A stretch of 64,000 bases of DNA from Platanthera guangdongensis (GCA_039583875.1 CM077159.1:107099295-107163294), one strand, 5' to 3'. Positions 10,159-23,200 are shown, counted from the stretch's first letter. Translations and numbers: made by a program. Notes: generated by a model from the letters alone, not told the origin.

Positions 10159-11831
10159 TGAAAGTCCACCTAGTGTCAGCTATGTGCACCTATGGGGGGG
10201 GGGGGGAAATATGTGACGAGTAGCGTTTTTGCGGAATTTACGACGGTACCTGCACAATAAAGATAAAAGGCGCAGCACACAGAATACACAGGAAATTTAT
10301 AGTGGTTCCCCGACTTGGGTACATCCACTTTCCCCCTTCGACCTATCTCCCCAACAAGGGACGACTCGGTCACTTCTCCAACGGGATTGAAATCCAATCC
10401 CTGCACTAACGGAAGGAGCCCTTCCACACATGAGAGTCAACACTCCCACAAACCGGGTTGCACCCAACCCTTACAACACGGAACAAAAGTTCCTTTACAA
10501 CAAAATTAAATATAGAATGTACACGTGATACAAACTTCTTTTGGAGACTACGGTGTTCCTCTTCGTTCGACGACGTGTTCTTGAAGTCGATGAAGAGACT
10601 ACAACCTTGGTCTCTCTTGGATAGGATCTCCCCGGAACCGGCGGCGGCACACGAGCGGCGGCTAGCTTCGGGATCGGCGACTACGATGATGAGCGGCAGC
10701 TGAACTTGGAGATCCAAACTTCGTAGCGAAGCAAGCTCGGTCTACCAACGGTCACACGAGGATCGGTCGTCTCGATCGATTCGGATGGGAAGTTTTTCCC
10801 GGTCACCAAATCGAGATACAAAGGATCTCTGGATAGACGCGTGAGACTCAAGCCTTGCTAAGCTTCTGTCGCCGGAGATCACTAAGGAATCTCGATTGTT
10901 GACGGCGACCAACTTGCCCGAGCACGACGGCGGCGGCGGAGAGGAATCGCGATATTAGGGTTTCGTCGCGGCTCGGTTTCGTTCTCTTTTCTCCGTAATT
11001 TTACTGTTCAAAATACTGGAATATATATACTGTAGATAACTCCAATATGACCGTTTGTGGGACCCACACTAGAAATCCCTAAGTCCGGTTCAAACTAGTC
11101 TAGAGGCAGAATCCGGTCCAGCAGCAACCTGAGAAAACGCTAAGTGAAAATCGGCGAGAATCGCAGGCGATTCTCGACGAATCGGCGAGAATCACCAAGT
11201 GATTCTCGACGATTCGTCGAGAATCGTTAGTGATTCTCGCCGAATCACTTATTGATTCTCAACAAATTTCACTTTGTATACATGAGCTGCTTGGCCACTG
11301 GTTCGGCGAGAATCACTAGTGATTCTCGCCGAATCTTACTTGGTACCGTTTTGAGGTAGCCAGAAGGAGTCGGCGAGAATCACTAGTGATTCTCGTCGAA
11401 TCGGCGAGAATCACTTGGTGATTCTCGTCGAATCGGCGAGAATCACTTGGTGATTCTCGTCGAATCGGCGAGAATCACTTGGTGATTCTCGTCGAATTTT
11501 CCTTGGACGAATTTTCGTCTTCCACCCTGGAGCTGCTCCTTGACCCATCCATGCTCCTTGTCTTCTCTTGCATATGAACGGCCCTGTACTTGAAAGTAAG
11601 TGCACTCCAATAGAGAGAGTACATGTAGGCCAACACACTGATCTGCTCAACGAGGGATTACGTCTTGCAGACCCGTGTATATTGACCTACTGCACCCTGA
11701 CATTGGTGTGCACTTAGCGTGGAGGAGCTGCAAGTACAACTTAAGATGTTTCATCAAATACATTGTGAATTCATCTTAGCTTGACAGGTGGCTTCCTCAA
11801 ATCTAGGTAATCGTGGATACAATACCCAACA
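10159..11831 (-). repeat. 3' LTR of S1
   Basis: 1673 bp, about 98-99% like the 5' LTR by eye. It holds a poly-G run (about 10194-10206), a TATA-like box (TATATATA, 11021-11029) and a palindrome array upstream of it (11144-11500). Confidence 0.92.
11144..11500 (-). repeat. Palindrome array in S1 U3
   Basis: Copies of the motif GGCGAGAATCACTAGTGATT and its complement make near-perfect 26-32-bp palindromes, several in head-to-tail order near 11370-11500 and others singly at about 11160-11330. The equivalent array in the 5' LTR spans about 18182-18530. Both lie 100-450 bp upstream of the TATA-like box. Confidence 0.9.
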
Positions 11832-11845
11832 ATCTCCCCCTATTT
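11832..11845 (-). promoter_or_regulatory. Polypurine tract of S1
   Basis: The minus strand reads AAATAGGGGGAGAT directly before the 3' LTR start (TGTTGGG). S2 has the same 14 bases in the same place (48075-48088). Confidence 0.9.
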
Positions 11846-12084
11846 GACGAAGCCAAAACCCTACTAGCTAAGATGAATAACACATATCAAATAATAAACA
11901 TTGCATTCAGAAATTAAACATGCAGCACAAGAGAATATATGCAATCAGATCAGGACTTGAGTCATTCACAAATTCAAATATATATACCAATATAAATATA
12001 TACACATATAATCCAGAATTGTTTTTATGACAACAATAATCATTAAATGTTCTTAAGACAAAGTGACAAGCTATAAGTTTTTGA
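11846..12084 (-). other. S1 3' untranslated segment
   Basis: AT-rich sequence between the extra ORF and the polypurine tract, with ATATATA strings. No coding or structured feature is seen. Confidence 0.6.
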
Positions 12085-14386
12085 CTATTTTTCCTTAGCT
12101 AAGTCACTCTTAGGATTTTGAGCCAAGTACTTCTTGCTTTGCCTCTCCATGTATTCTTTGGGCTTCGGGTAATACCTAGGAGGAGCAACTTTATCTGGAT
12201 CCTTGTTGTTTCTGAAAAAGATGTTGCGTTCGCTTCAAACGTTTTGTGCGTTTCCCACTCATACTGGCTATATACTTCGTTTCGATTGATCTCTCCTCTT
12301 TCTTGCAGCCAGAAGGTATCTAAGATGATGTTCCTTGAAACTGGACTCCACCTTTCGTTTCGTACATCCTCCTCATTCATTCGAGTTCTCTTTGCAGCCT
12401 GTGTCTCCTTGGAGGTCCCTTCTTGAACTTTTCTCTTTCCCATGGCTTTTGCTAAGGCCTCTTGGTCAAACATGCTCCTCAGTTTAGCTTTGGAGAGAGC
12501 CCTAGCATCAGCGTCATTTGTGGGAATATCTGCAGCACTTGCACTTACATCCTCAGCAACACTTACTTCCTCAGCGGCCTTAGATGTCTCAGGGACATGA
12601 ATACCGGCAGGATTGTCAGGCAGAACGACGCCTAACGTACCTAGCGCCTGCTGGAGCATCCACCAGCAGCTCTCATAGACATATTTGCTTGATTGGGCGA
12701 AGTGTGTGCTCATGCTTTCTTGAAGCTCGGCCAACGTAGCTATATACTTTTTCTCCCCCTTTTTGGCTTCGACAGCTATGCAGTTGGCATATGAGTGCAG
12801 GGAGTCATCAATATGCTTCGTGGTCTTGGAGAATTCAGTGATCAGGGCCTGCTGATTGGCATTTAAAGTGACCATATTACCATCAAACTTCTGAATGTTG
12901 TTGGCTACAACGTGTGCGTTCTGATTTACGACAGCCAGAGTATCAGTATTCTTTTTCAAGCCGGCCATTAAGAGTGTGACAGCTTCGCCGGCCGCGGTAT
13001 ACTTCTCTTCAAATTTTTCTCCATCACGTCCAGCTTATGGTTGATTTCCACCATATTCTTGAGCATCAGATTTTCCGAAGTCTTAATCCTGTTCAGCAGT
13101 TTATTCTGGGCTTCATCAAATGAGGCTTTAAGTTCATTCACAATGCCCTGAATGATATTGACAGTGTGAGTGGCTAGCTCATCTCGTAACGGAATAGCCG
13201 GAGGCACTTGTGGGCCTTGCATTTCAGCAGACGCATCTGTAGAGCTGGATACAATCACAGTCTCTAATGGAGGAATGCTGGCTGCCTCTGTAGATTTATC
13301 TAACTCCCCCTCCACTGGTGCAGACTTGTCAGATGGAGGTTCAACAGGATCCGGAGTCTCAAATGCTTCATGTCCCTCATTCTCATCTTCCTCTCCGTCC
13401 TCATCCAAGAATTCATCTATATCAGCAGCCTCTTCCAATTCTCGGTCAGCAGTCTCCAGTGCTTCAGCTTCGGTTCCTTGAGTGTTTCTGTTCAGGACCT
13501 CCTCATCCTCCAGCTCAGGTTCACTTACTTCATGAATTTCAGCCACCGCATCCCTGGCCACCTGGGCAATTTCAGAAACTACATCTGTATGAGGGGGTAG
13601 AGTCTCCCCCTCGATTCCTGCAGTCACGGTATCAGGAATTTCACCGGGGGTGACTGCTGGAGATACCTCTTGTTGCTCTTCCACAGCAGGCTGCCCGATA
13701 CGCCGCTCCCATCGATCAAACACACTTGCATCCATCTTCTTCAAGTAGTGGAGAGGGACGCCTTTGCTCATGTCAAACTTGTCTCCGTTCAGCTGGTTTA
13801 GATATAAGCTTATGATGCGGCCAAAACTTGGAGTGCCCAAGGTGTCCTTGATCTTTTGGAACAGCAACTCCCCCCAGTTGAACCTCTTGCGACAGACAAT
13901 AGCTCTGAGGATCTTGAACATATCTCCTGAGATATGGTCATGCGAGCCCGGCTTGCAGATGAGCACTTTTCCAATAACGTCAGATAGGAGCTTCCCTTCT
14001 TCATTCATCTCCTTTCTCTTTATTGATCGAGTTCCTCGTGGAAGACCGCAGAACAAGAGAGTTCTGGTCTTGTCCTCGTCCTTCAGATAGTCCTCCTGCT
14101 CCGAACTAGAAAGCTGCAGGTAGCGAGTCAGCTTGTTGGCAGACATCTTTACTTTTGCCCCAGCCACCTTGCTCTTGATTATGGAGTCTCCATCTCGGAG
14201 TCTTGCGGTAGTGAAGAACTCCAGCACTTCTTTGTCCAGGATCTTGCAAGGGTGCTCCAAGACGAAGGTTAGCCTAGCCTCTTCCAGCATCAGAATGATG
14301 TTGCGGAATTCGTCTGAGGCGTGAGAAAACCCAGTTCGAACCAGTTCGCAGCCAGAGACCAACCCTGCAGTTGTCCTTGGAGCCAT
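12085..14386 (-). pseudogene. S1 extra 3' ORF (SIRE env-position ORF)
   Basis: The likely start is MAPRTTAGL at 14386. The N-terminal domain (about residues 10-230) matches S2's ORF in pattern: CELVRTGFSHASDEF, FVLEHP, KEVLEFFTTARL, SKVAGAKVKMS, LFCGLPRG, ICKPGSHDHIS. It resembles what is often annotated as putative plant transposon protein. An acidic linker, a coiled-coil half and a basic segment follow. The end (WSPVSRNIILDTF, then YYPKPKEYMERQ) is shared with S2. Frameshifts occur near 12968 and near 12215 (a T run). No signal peptide or membrane span is evident, so an envelope role is not supported. Function unknown. Confidence 0.7.
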
Positions 14387-15550
14387 TGTAGACCTAGAGA
14401 GAGAAGCCCTACTCAAAGCGTTAATGAACTTTCAAAAGGAAAGCTCCACTAGTGGATGCTTCGGGTGAGGAAGAGGTTACCTAAGGACTTATGTGGAAGT
14501 GAGTTGAGGAGCTTCGGGAAGACCTTCGGTGGATGGAAAAGTGACCTGTGAGGTTCGGCCTTGCTAGAACGGTGCGAGAACCTTCTCGATTTGACGATGG
14601 ACCTTGCGAGAACCTTGCGGTCACAGGGACACTTCGCGATTCGACGAGAGCTTACGGGAAGAAGATGGACACCCAGCAGTTGTCCTTAGAGCGGGATGTA
14701 TAGCGATTCGGTGAGTCGGAGGGAGAGCTCCTGCGGGTTTCGGCGAATAGGCGGAAGAACTCTTTCGGGAAATCTGCTGCGACCAGAGGCTGGATTCGTG
14801 AAGAAGGCGAATAGGTGGAAGAATTCTTTCGGCGGGATTTGTCTAATTCGTCGGGATTCGGGGTGAATGCGAAGGGTCGGCGGGATTTGTATGTCAGGAG
14901 ATTCGATTAATTCGGTTTCTTGACTAATTCGAAATTAGACTAATTCGATACCACTTGACTAATTCGAAATTAGCCTAATTCGATACCACTTGACTAATTC
15001 AAAATTGAGAGGTCTCTTGACTAGAAATTTTAACGTTGAGAGTTTTTGAAATTTTCTGATGTCAAGTCAATATAAAAATGATAAATACATGTATATTTTA
15101 AAGTCAATCTATTTGGATTTGAACGAGGCTTTTCCAAAGACTTCTTGATGTCAATTGTGAGTTGTTGAGATTCACGATGACATAACTTCGTTAACCCTTT
15201 ATTGACGTGTAATGGTTTGCATGCATTGAGTTAACCTATCCGTAGAGGTGCACACATACATGATAAGCATAAGTATAGATATACACATGGATAGAAATAT
15301 ATATATATATATATATATATTGAATGAGGATGCAACATGACACAAGTCCTTGAACTGATCAAAATTACCTGGGATTTTGAGAGTCATCGTTTTAGTCCCA
15401 CAGGTAAAACACATTAGAGGCTCAAAGTGAGTGTGCTCAAACAGGTATCACATCTGGTATTGCAGACGCTTGTTCCAATTTAGTCTTGAGCTACCGATTG
15501 TCTAGTTCCCATCACATTCACGGGGAGCTAGACTACCCTGCAAGAAAGAG
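14387..15550 (-). other. S1 region where pol should be, non-coding
   Basis: Between the gag end and the extra ORF there is no pol motif. Near 14530-14920 are degenerate CGAGAA/TTCTCG and TTCGGCGAAT motifs like those in the S1 LTR array. At 14925-15010 an ATTCGAAATTAG-type repeat occurs in tandem. About 15297-15322 is an (AT)n microsatellite. The deletion that removed pol probably lies in this interval. Confidence 0.6.
14925..15010. repeat. Short tandem repeat in S1
   Basis: Units containing TTGACTAATTCGAAATTAG, with CTAATTCGATACCAC spacers, repeat about three times with small changes. Confidence 0.75.
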
Positions 15551-17123
15551 TTACTTTACCTTAGGAACCCAAATCATATTGGGTCCTAGGTTCCTGTTAG
15601 CATAAGCACGCAACTGCCTTCCTTCAGAAAACCTGTCTGGAAGACTACCTCTGTCCCTAGAATGTGGATAAGCCCTTGCTGTGGGCACAGAGGGGTTGTG
15701 CTAACAGTCAATTGCAAAGTGCCCCACTTTGCCGCAGCACCAACAAGGGTGAATGTTGTATCGCCGTTTTCGACCTGATCTAGTGACTGATGTAGTCACG
15801 GTCCTAGGTCTAAACGGGATAGGGCATGTTCTTGTCACACAAATTCCTCTTCCATCGTGACACGTGGAAGGGTGGAACGAATGCATGTTGTGAGCGTTAT
15901 GAGGCCGAGAAGGTGGTGCCATTCTTTCAGGCATCTCCCTTGCTGAGGCCCCATGAAGCCTGACATCATGACTTCTATCCTCCCTATCCCGTGTCCTCGA
16001 GTGGTGAGAAGTCTTCTGTGAGCTGGGACATGCAGATCCACACTGTGTTGTGGCAGTGGCCGTGAATACAAAGGGCTCAGAATGAGCCTTAGGTATTCTC
16101 TCGTGGGTGGCCATGCCGGCCCTTGCACTCCGGGTGTCTCCACATGGGGACAGATCACCCTTGCAGTGACCACGACTATTCCTGTGGTCATACCTGAAGG
16201 CATGATGAGTTGCCTTCCTGCTTGGAGTGGGGGGTCGGAATACCGTTTCCCCATTTCTCCATGCCTTGATAATCCGGGTGATCCACCCGGTTTCTTGCTT
16301 TCTCTTTATAGCATCAACTTGGGAAAAGTTTGATACTATACGTTTCTCATTCTCTAGACTACTCTCTAGAGCTGAGATCTTAGACTCCTTAACCTTGTTG
16401 GACGCCAATTGGAGAACCAACAAGATCTTTAGTCGAGCAATCTCTCGAGCTTGCTCCTCAGCAAGTAGATTGCTTTCCTGAAGGGCTCTCTTCAGGAAGT
16501 CAGAATTTTCTGAAAGAGGACAGTTCCTGTCTTCAATTATTTCAAGAGATACGGGGCAGGAGGAAGAAGTTACCTGCTCTTCTGTGTTATGGTCATTAGA
16601 TCCAGTGACCATTGTTTCATCCACATCAGAGCTGCTTTCCTCACTGCCCTCTTCAGTCTCTGACAAGGATGCAGGAGCTCTGATGCAATCCGAGGGATCC
16701 TTGCCTTCATCTTCAGAAGTGAGGACCCCTACATACGCTTCATCCTCTGATTGGCAGCATATTCCAGCTTTCTCTGACCCCCCCCATCAGCTCTGAGATC
16801 ATCATCCACAGAGATTTAGCCGTTCTGCATTTTTCCAATCTAGAGCGAGAGGCTCCAGACCAGATATCCAAGATAGTTTGACGAATCCTCTGGTCCAATT
16901 GAAAAAATGAAAGTTCCATCTCTGACATCTCAGCAATGCACATGGGCACTTGGATCCCAGAGTCGGAGGTCTTCATGGGAATAAACGGACCCTCTTCCAG
17001 GATGAAGGATGATCGAGGATCGATAGCATCAAGGTGACATGACACTCTCATTCGCCAGATGGGATAATAATCCTTTGTGCAGGCGGGGAGTTTGAGTGGA
17101 GATATCTCATAATCTAGCTCCAT
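15551..17123 (-). pseudogene. S1 gag, internally deleted
   Basis: It starts MELDYEISPLKLPACTKD and keeps the copia gag N-terminal fold (ILEEGPFIPM, DQRIRQTILDIW, CRTAKSLWMMISELMGG). A C homopolymer near 16779-16785 marks a frameshift and loss of the middle of gag compared with S2. The C-terminal half (16666 down) has an acidic Ser-rich part, a coiled coil, and a zinc knuckle CWCCGKVGHFAIDC. TAG at 15701-15703 stands where S2 has Trp. The same frame then runs on to LGPNMIWVPKVK and a TAA at 15551-15553, the same stop position as S2 gag. Confidence 0.75.
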
Positions 17124-17182
17124 GCTTCTGACACTGGTGGCAGGATTCTACTCAAGGTGTTAACCTTTGAAGAGTAACCTCC

Positions 17183-17193
17183 CTCTGATACCA
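17183..17193 (-). promoter_or_regulatory. tRNA-iMet primer site of S1
   Basis: The minus strand reads TGGTATCAGAG two bases after the 5' LTR end (CTTTCA). Confidence 0.9.
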
Positions 17194-17195
17194 CT

Positions 17196-18864
17196 TGAAA
17201 GTCCACCTAGTGTCAGCTATGTGCACCTATGGGGGGGGGGGAATAGGTGACGAGTAGCGCTTTTGCGGAATTTACGACGGTACCTGCACAATAAAGATAA
17301 AAGGCACAGCACACAGAATACACAGGAAATTTATAGTGGTTCCCCGACTTGGGTACATCCACTTTCCCCCTTCGACCTATCTCCCCAACAAGGGACGACT
17401 CGGTCACTTCTCCAACGGGATTGAAATCCAATCCCTGCACTAACGGAAGGAGCCCTTCCACACGTGAGAATCAACACTCCCACAAACCGGGTTGCACCCG
17501 ACCCTTACAACACGGAACAAAAGTTCCTTTACAACAAAATTAAATATAGAATGTACACGTGATACAAACTTCTTTTGGAGACTACGGTGTTCCTCTTCGT
17601 TCGACGACGTGTTCTTGAAGTCGATGAAGAGACTACAACCTTGGTCTCTCTTGGAGAGGATCTCCCCGGAACCGGCGGCGGCACACGAGCGGCGGCTAGC
17701 TTCGGGATCGGCGGCTACGATGATGAGCGGCAGCTGAACATGGAGATCCAAACTTCGTAGCGAAGCAAGCTCGGTCTACCAACGGTCACACGAGGATCGG
17801 TCGTCTCGATCGATTCGGATGGGAAGTTTTTCCCGGTCACCAAATCGAGAGACAAAGGATCTCTGGATAGACGCGTGAGACTCAAGCCTTGCTAAGCTTC
17901 TGTCGCCGGAGATCACTAAGGAATCTCGATTGTTGACGGCGACCAACTTGCCCGAGCACGACGGCGGCGGCGGAGAGGAATCGCGATATTAGGGTTTCGT
18001 CGCGGCTCGGTTTCGTTCTCTTTTCTCCGTAATTTTACTGTTCAAAATACTGGAATATATATACTGTAGATAACTCCAATATGACCGTTTGTGGGACCCA
18101 CACTAGAAATCCCTAAGTCCGGTTCAAACTAGTCTAGAGGCAGAATCCGGTCCAGCAGCAACCTGAGAAAACGCTAAGTGAAAATCGGCGAGAATCGCAG
18201 GCGATTCTCGACGAATCGGCGATAATCACCAAGTGATTCTCGACGATTCGTCGAGAATCGTTAGTGATTCTCGCCGAATCACTTATTGATTCTCAACGAA
18301 TTTCACTTTGTATACATGAGCTGCTTGGCCACCGGTTCGGCGAGAATCACTAGTGATTCTCGCCGAATCTTACTTGGTACCGTTTTGAGGTAGCCAGAAG
18401 GAGTCGGCGAGAATCACTAATGATTCTCATCGATTCGGCGAGAATCACTAGTGATTCTCGTCGAATCGGCGAGAATCACTTGGTGATTCTCGTCGAATCG
18501 ACGAGAATCACTTGGTGATTCTCGTCGAATTTTCCTTGGATGAATTTTCGTCTTCCACCCTGGAGCTGCTCCTTGACCCATCCATGCTCCTTGTCTTCTC
18601 TTGCATATGAACGGCCCTGTACTTGAAAGTAAGTGCACTCCAATAGAGAGAGTACACGTAGGCCAACACACTGATCTGCTCAACAAGGGATTACGTCTTG
18701 CAGACCCGTGTATATTGACCTACTGCACCCTGACATTGGTGTGCACTTAGCGTGGAGGAGCTGCAAGTACAACTTAAGATGTTTCATCAAATACATTGTG
18801 AATTCATCTTAGCTTGACAGGTGGCTTCCTCAAATCTAGGTAATCGTGAATACAATACCCAACA
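17196..18864 (-). repeat. 5' LTR of S1
   Basis: 1669 bp. TATA-like box at about 18055-18063, palindrome array 18182-18530, poly-G run at about 17231-17240. It shares with S2's LTR a block reading TTATAGTGGTTCCCC followed by TTGGGTACATCCACTTTCCC (17331-17369 here; 57170-57216 in S2). Confidence 0.92.
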
Positions 18865-18956
18865 ATACCAACAACCAAAACTTATTGCTAGGTGTCTAGT
18901 AAGTCATAATCAATCCAAGTTAGGCCATGAAAATATGTTAATTAATTAAATCATAC
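18865..18956 (-). other. 5' piece of the split G1 gag/protease intron
   Basis: The donor is GCAG|GTATGATTTAA at 18957/18956. The sequence is AT-rich. If the intron is retained, Gag ends at TAA (GGT ATG ATT TAA) three codons in. S1 inserted within this intron, close to the acceptor. Confidence 0.7.
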
Positions 18957-20042
18957 CTGCAATCACATCTTGGGGGTTCCGTTCCTGCGCCATGTCAAGC
19001 GCGTACACCTGATCCCTAGCAGGGCCGGGGTTACCTCCTCGCGGTCCTCGTCCTCGACCACGTATGTGACCGCGCCCTCGAGGAGCTACCGGCGGGAGAG
19101 CGGGAGGGACGTTTCCAAATAGTTGCGGGCAGAAACGTCATATGTGGCCCGGCTAGTTGCATTCAAAGCACACCAGCCCACAAAGCCCTTCAGGTTGTTG
19201 AAATTGTTAAGGTTGTGGTGGTGGAGGCAGTGCAGGCGGCTGCGGAACCGGATGCTCCACCCTATAGTTCCGGTGGACACGCACTCCACCTCTTTGATAT
19301 CCTCTTCCTCCTCTGAAGTCCCGTCTCCTTCTATTACTTGGGCCGGCTTCCATCACGTCCTTCGCAGGCCTCTTACTACATCCCTGCTGGTCCGCCTCAA
19401 ATCTTTTTGCCATATCAATGATCTCTGCCAATCTACCATCCGCTATAAACAAAAGGGACTGCCTTAGGGGATCTCGCAGCCCTTTGTAGAAGCGCTTGGA
19501 ATAACCTCTGCATCCAACTCGTAAGAATCTGCAAACCTTGCGAGATGCTATAATTCTTGCTGGTATTCTGTAACCGACTTTGATCCCTGCTTTAGTAGAA
19601 GAAACCTCTACTCAAGCTCATCTCGGGCCGATGTAGGGATAAAGTGCTCCAAGAAAACACCCGAGAATTCACTCCAACTTATCTCTGTGTAGACCCGGCC
19701 TTGGAAGGTAGAGCCCATGAGGGACTTCCACCACCTCTTAGCATGTAAGTCCAAGACGGACACTGCCAATGTTATTGCCATGTTGGCAGGGCAACGGATA
19801 CCAACCAACAACTACTGTACCGTGTCTAGCCATTCCTCTATATGTACGGCTGACTCCGTCCCAAGGTAGGCGGGAGGGGAGAGAGCCCGGAAGGTGCTCA
19901 GCCAGTTGGAGCTCGGGGCCTGTTGCTGCACCGGGGGCTGCTGCGCCCTAAAAGCATCGAGGATGGCACTGAGCGTCTGCCCCATCACAGATTGTTGGAA
20001 CTGAGTGGGATTGGGTATGGAGGGCGCAGGAGTGCCTCCCAT
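18957..20042 (-). pseudogene. G1 gag
   Basis: Start MGGTPAPSIPNPTQF at 20042, directly after a TAG. Gag core motifs: LSPPAYLGTESAVHIEEWLDT, then CPANMAITLAVSVLDLHAKRWWKSL, then FSGVFLEHFIPTSARDELE. Stops occur at 19812 (TAG), 19608 and further on. A basic Arg/Gly-rich segment (RRRRDFRGGRGYQRGG) and a CX2CX4HX4C knuckle at about 19125-19170 follow; the knuckle itself carries two stop codons. The Arg-Gly tail ends in DVIAG at the intron donor. Confidence 0.75.
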
Positions 20043-20247
20043 CTACTCAACGAGCGCTGGAATCTACACATAAAATGCAAACATATGGTCAGGTTGGCTA
20101 ATCGTAGGGTCAAACTTGGACATACTTTGCGTGAATTACATATGGGCACACCACTGCTTCCGCTAACTAAGCTTGTCCCCAAACTGACTAATCAAACGGG
20201 AGTGGCACCATTGTTGAATGAATTCTTTAGTTGAGGATCGTGGCAAA

Positions 20248-20256
20248 CTGATACCA
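20248..20256 (-). promoter_or_regulatory. tRNA-iMet primer site of G1
   Basis: The minus strand reads TGGTATCAG, two bases after the 5' LTR terminus. Confidence 0.75.
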
Positions 20257-20258
20257 TT

Positions 20259-23200
20259 TATAAGACCCTCCCCTCCCAGATCCCAAAACACGACACGAAG
20301 GGGGGATCTTATGCTCGAAACAGCCGCCTTGCGGTAGCATTAGCACACGGGCTAACTTGTACCACAAGACGCCTATTCCGCCGGCTCCAACAATATCAAT
20401 ATAACATGCCAACCCAACCAAAATATAAGCAAGAGAAGTCAAATCCACACTAAGTATATGATGTCCAAATCAGTACAACAAAAGAGAAGCTAAAACATAC
20501 TTCTACATATCAGAGTACAGCTATAGAAATTGCCCAAAAAGGAGCTACATCAAAACCTCTCAACACTCACATCTGTGACCGACGGTATCGACGACACCGT
20601 CACCTCAGGCCCTGTCGTCTTGGCCTGGCTGTCCTGCTGCGTAGTCCGCGGCTGCTCTACCTGCGGCGTGACCTCCTAAAAGGAAGACGTAGCAACCGTT
20701 AGTCGAAATGACTAAGTGGCTTCACATCAGCTCCCTCGGCGACTCCTCGGCACCGGGCGAAGAGAAGGAACAGGGGGAATATATAAATGCAAGTAAAAGA
20801 AGTACAAGCAGGTGGCAATAGTGTAAGAGTAACAGTATCATAAACTAGCAGTTATATAAGAGCTATAGTAAACTAACAAGTATAAGTAACAGCAGAAAAG
20901 TGACTTAACGTATAAGAATGCCCATACAAACTTATAAGTTAAGGATTGGGTTACATAAAGGTAACTCATCGTATAAGAGTGCCCATACAAACTTATACGA
21001 TGAGGATCTTGTTGTGCAATGTTATGAAATGCTATGTATGCTATGGAATGACTCACCCATGATCACACACATGCAATTGCTATATCGACACAGACTGTAG
21101 TTCCCACTTTTCGAGCAGGTAGCTAACCTCTCAGGCATCAGCCGCCGTGGCCAGACGGTGACAGTAGAACGGGCACTTCTACTACTAGGCGGGTATCCAC
21201 ACTACTTCACCGAGGCCTCCGTACGCCTCAACGCTAAGAACACAATAGCGGAGCCCATGCGTACTATGGCCCAGTGGGGTCTTGGATAGATGTGCACCAA
21301 GAACACAGCCCGAACTGGCCTTGTGTGACCTGGAAGGGGCCTCGGAAGTGAGCATGATGATACAGCCCAACCTTTCACTTGGCACGGAAGGGGCCCCGGG
21401 ACGTGAACACCGAGGACACAGCCCAACTGCCCAAAGTCTAACTGTCAACTCCCGTCGGTGTGACGATCAGTGAGCCCGTAGACCTGCCACACTATCCTTA
21501 ACCAAAGATTACGACATCGCGTGTCGACTCACACCGCATGCAAAAGCCTCCTCGCCATAACATGGAAGGGGCCTCGGAAATAAGCACGAGGACACAGCCC
21601 AACCATCCATCCATACCTTATCTCAACACAAACCAAACAAGTGACGGTCAACACCGCACTCACATCCTCTCACAATACTACCCGTAGGGAGACTACACTC
21701 TTAGTGTTGGACTACTAACCTCATTCCATTAATCAAACACACTCATGGCCATAGTTATTTTTCTACGTGACTTTCCAAATGATATCAACTTATTATAAAC
21801 ATGATGCGCATAAAACGATCTAACAATCCTTCTAAATGATAACAACTTATTATAAACATGATGCGCATATAAAGATCTATCAATCTTTCCAAATGATAAC
21901 ATATTGTAAACATGATGCACATAAATAATAATCTACCAAATTTCTAACAAGTCAATTTGTTCAAGTAAGCTTGCTTCACAATTTGATTATATGAAATCCG
22001 ATTAATAAACTTCATCGATCACGCAACTAAAATGATTAATCATAAAAGAGTTCATTCAAGGCAAGTAACTTGAAATATTAGTTCTACCGAATCCATTCCA
22101 TATTATATAAACCCAGAATTTAGGTGCAGAGTAAATCTGGACAGCAAATTCAACCGGAGATTCCCATAGCTATAGGACTCTGGTGAAGACGTGTAACTAC
22201 TCGATGGAAAGGTCTTTCCATGGGCTACAACGTTTGTATTTAGACCTCAACCCAGAACTGAAATATCCTATTTGAAATAAGACTTGAAGTCCGTTGCGTA
22301 CAAAACACAATTTCTGCATGCAGGATTTATCGAATGACATTTTCGTGCAGGATTTCCTGTGGCTACAAGCTTTGCCTGAAGTCGTGCAACCATTCAGTAG
22401 AAAGGTATTTTCAAGGGCTTCAACTTTCGTGTTTAGCCGAAAGTCCAGATCTGGCCATATCACACCTAAAAATGGCCACGAAGTTCGTTGCGCGCAGAAT
22501 ACAGATTCTGCACGCATCTTAAGGCGGAACGAACGACATCGGTTCATCTTCTTCCTCAAGGTGATCTTCCCAAATCATTCCAGAAAACCTCCTCCCATAT
22601 TCAACCTCAAGAGGCCAATACCCTTCATGAAACCATCCCCTATCATCACATAGAAGAAGGGAGTGGTTGAAGAGATCTAAAACCTAGGACACAAGTCCTA
22701 GTATGGCCTTTCCTAGAAAACTCCTCCTCTCCATCAAGACTCTCTTGAGTCGATGTCTCGCCTAGGAAAATAACTATAGATCTAGCACCAAGGGAGAGGG
22801 TAGGAAACTCATATCATTTCCAGCGGTTCCATTTCCGGCCATAGACCTTGTGATTCTTCGCGGCGGCATCCTTTCCTTTACGGCGATGGCAGATCTCCTT
22901 CCCTAGATCTTCCTCCAGCAAACTCTCCTTCTCCACAGGACTTCTTTCAGAAAAATATGGCTGGGAAGAAGAGTGAAATGGCTAGGGTTTTTCCATAGTC
23001 CATATATATACCAAGAGCGGAGCGTTACCGGCGGTTACAATGTCAAATCAATTCACCGACACGGCGAAGCATTACAGACAGTTACAATGCCGATTCAATA
23101 CTCGACACGACAGAACATGCCCTGGTCATGCCCATGGTCACGCCCGTGACACCGGGCGTGACGCCTATTGTCGAACGACATTCGTTGAAGTCCACTAAAA

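Larger units (their letters stand above)
10159..18864 (-). mobile_element. S1, non-autonomous SIRE/Maximus-like copia element (8.7 kb)
   Basis: Two LTRs of about 1.67 kb (17196-18864 and 10159-11831) begin TGTTGGGTATTG and end GGTGGACTTTCA on the element's strand. A tRNA-iMet primer site is next to the 5' LTR and a G-rich polypurine tract next to the 3' LTR. Flanks are GGTAT (18865-18869) and GGTAC (10154-10158), a 5-bp target duplication with one change. The inside holds a damaged gag and a long extra 3' ORF but no protease, integrase, RT or RNase H. It would need pol from a relative to move. Confidence 0.9.

Noticed and set aside
15540..15575. A 22-base GTAAAG...GCAG 'mini-intron' at the S1 gag-pol boundary
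   Set aside because: It is far below the size that plant spliceosomes remove, and S2 lacks the GTAAAG donor (GTCAAC).
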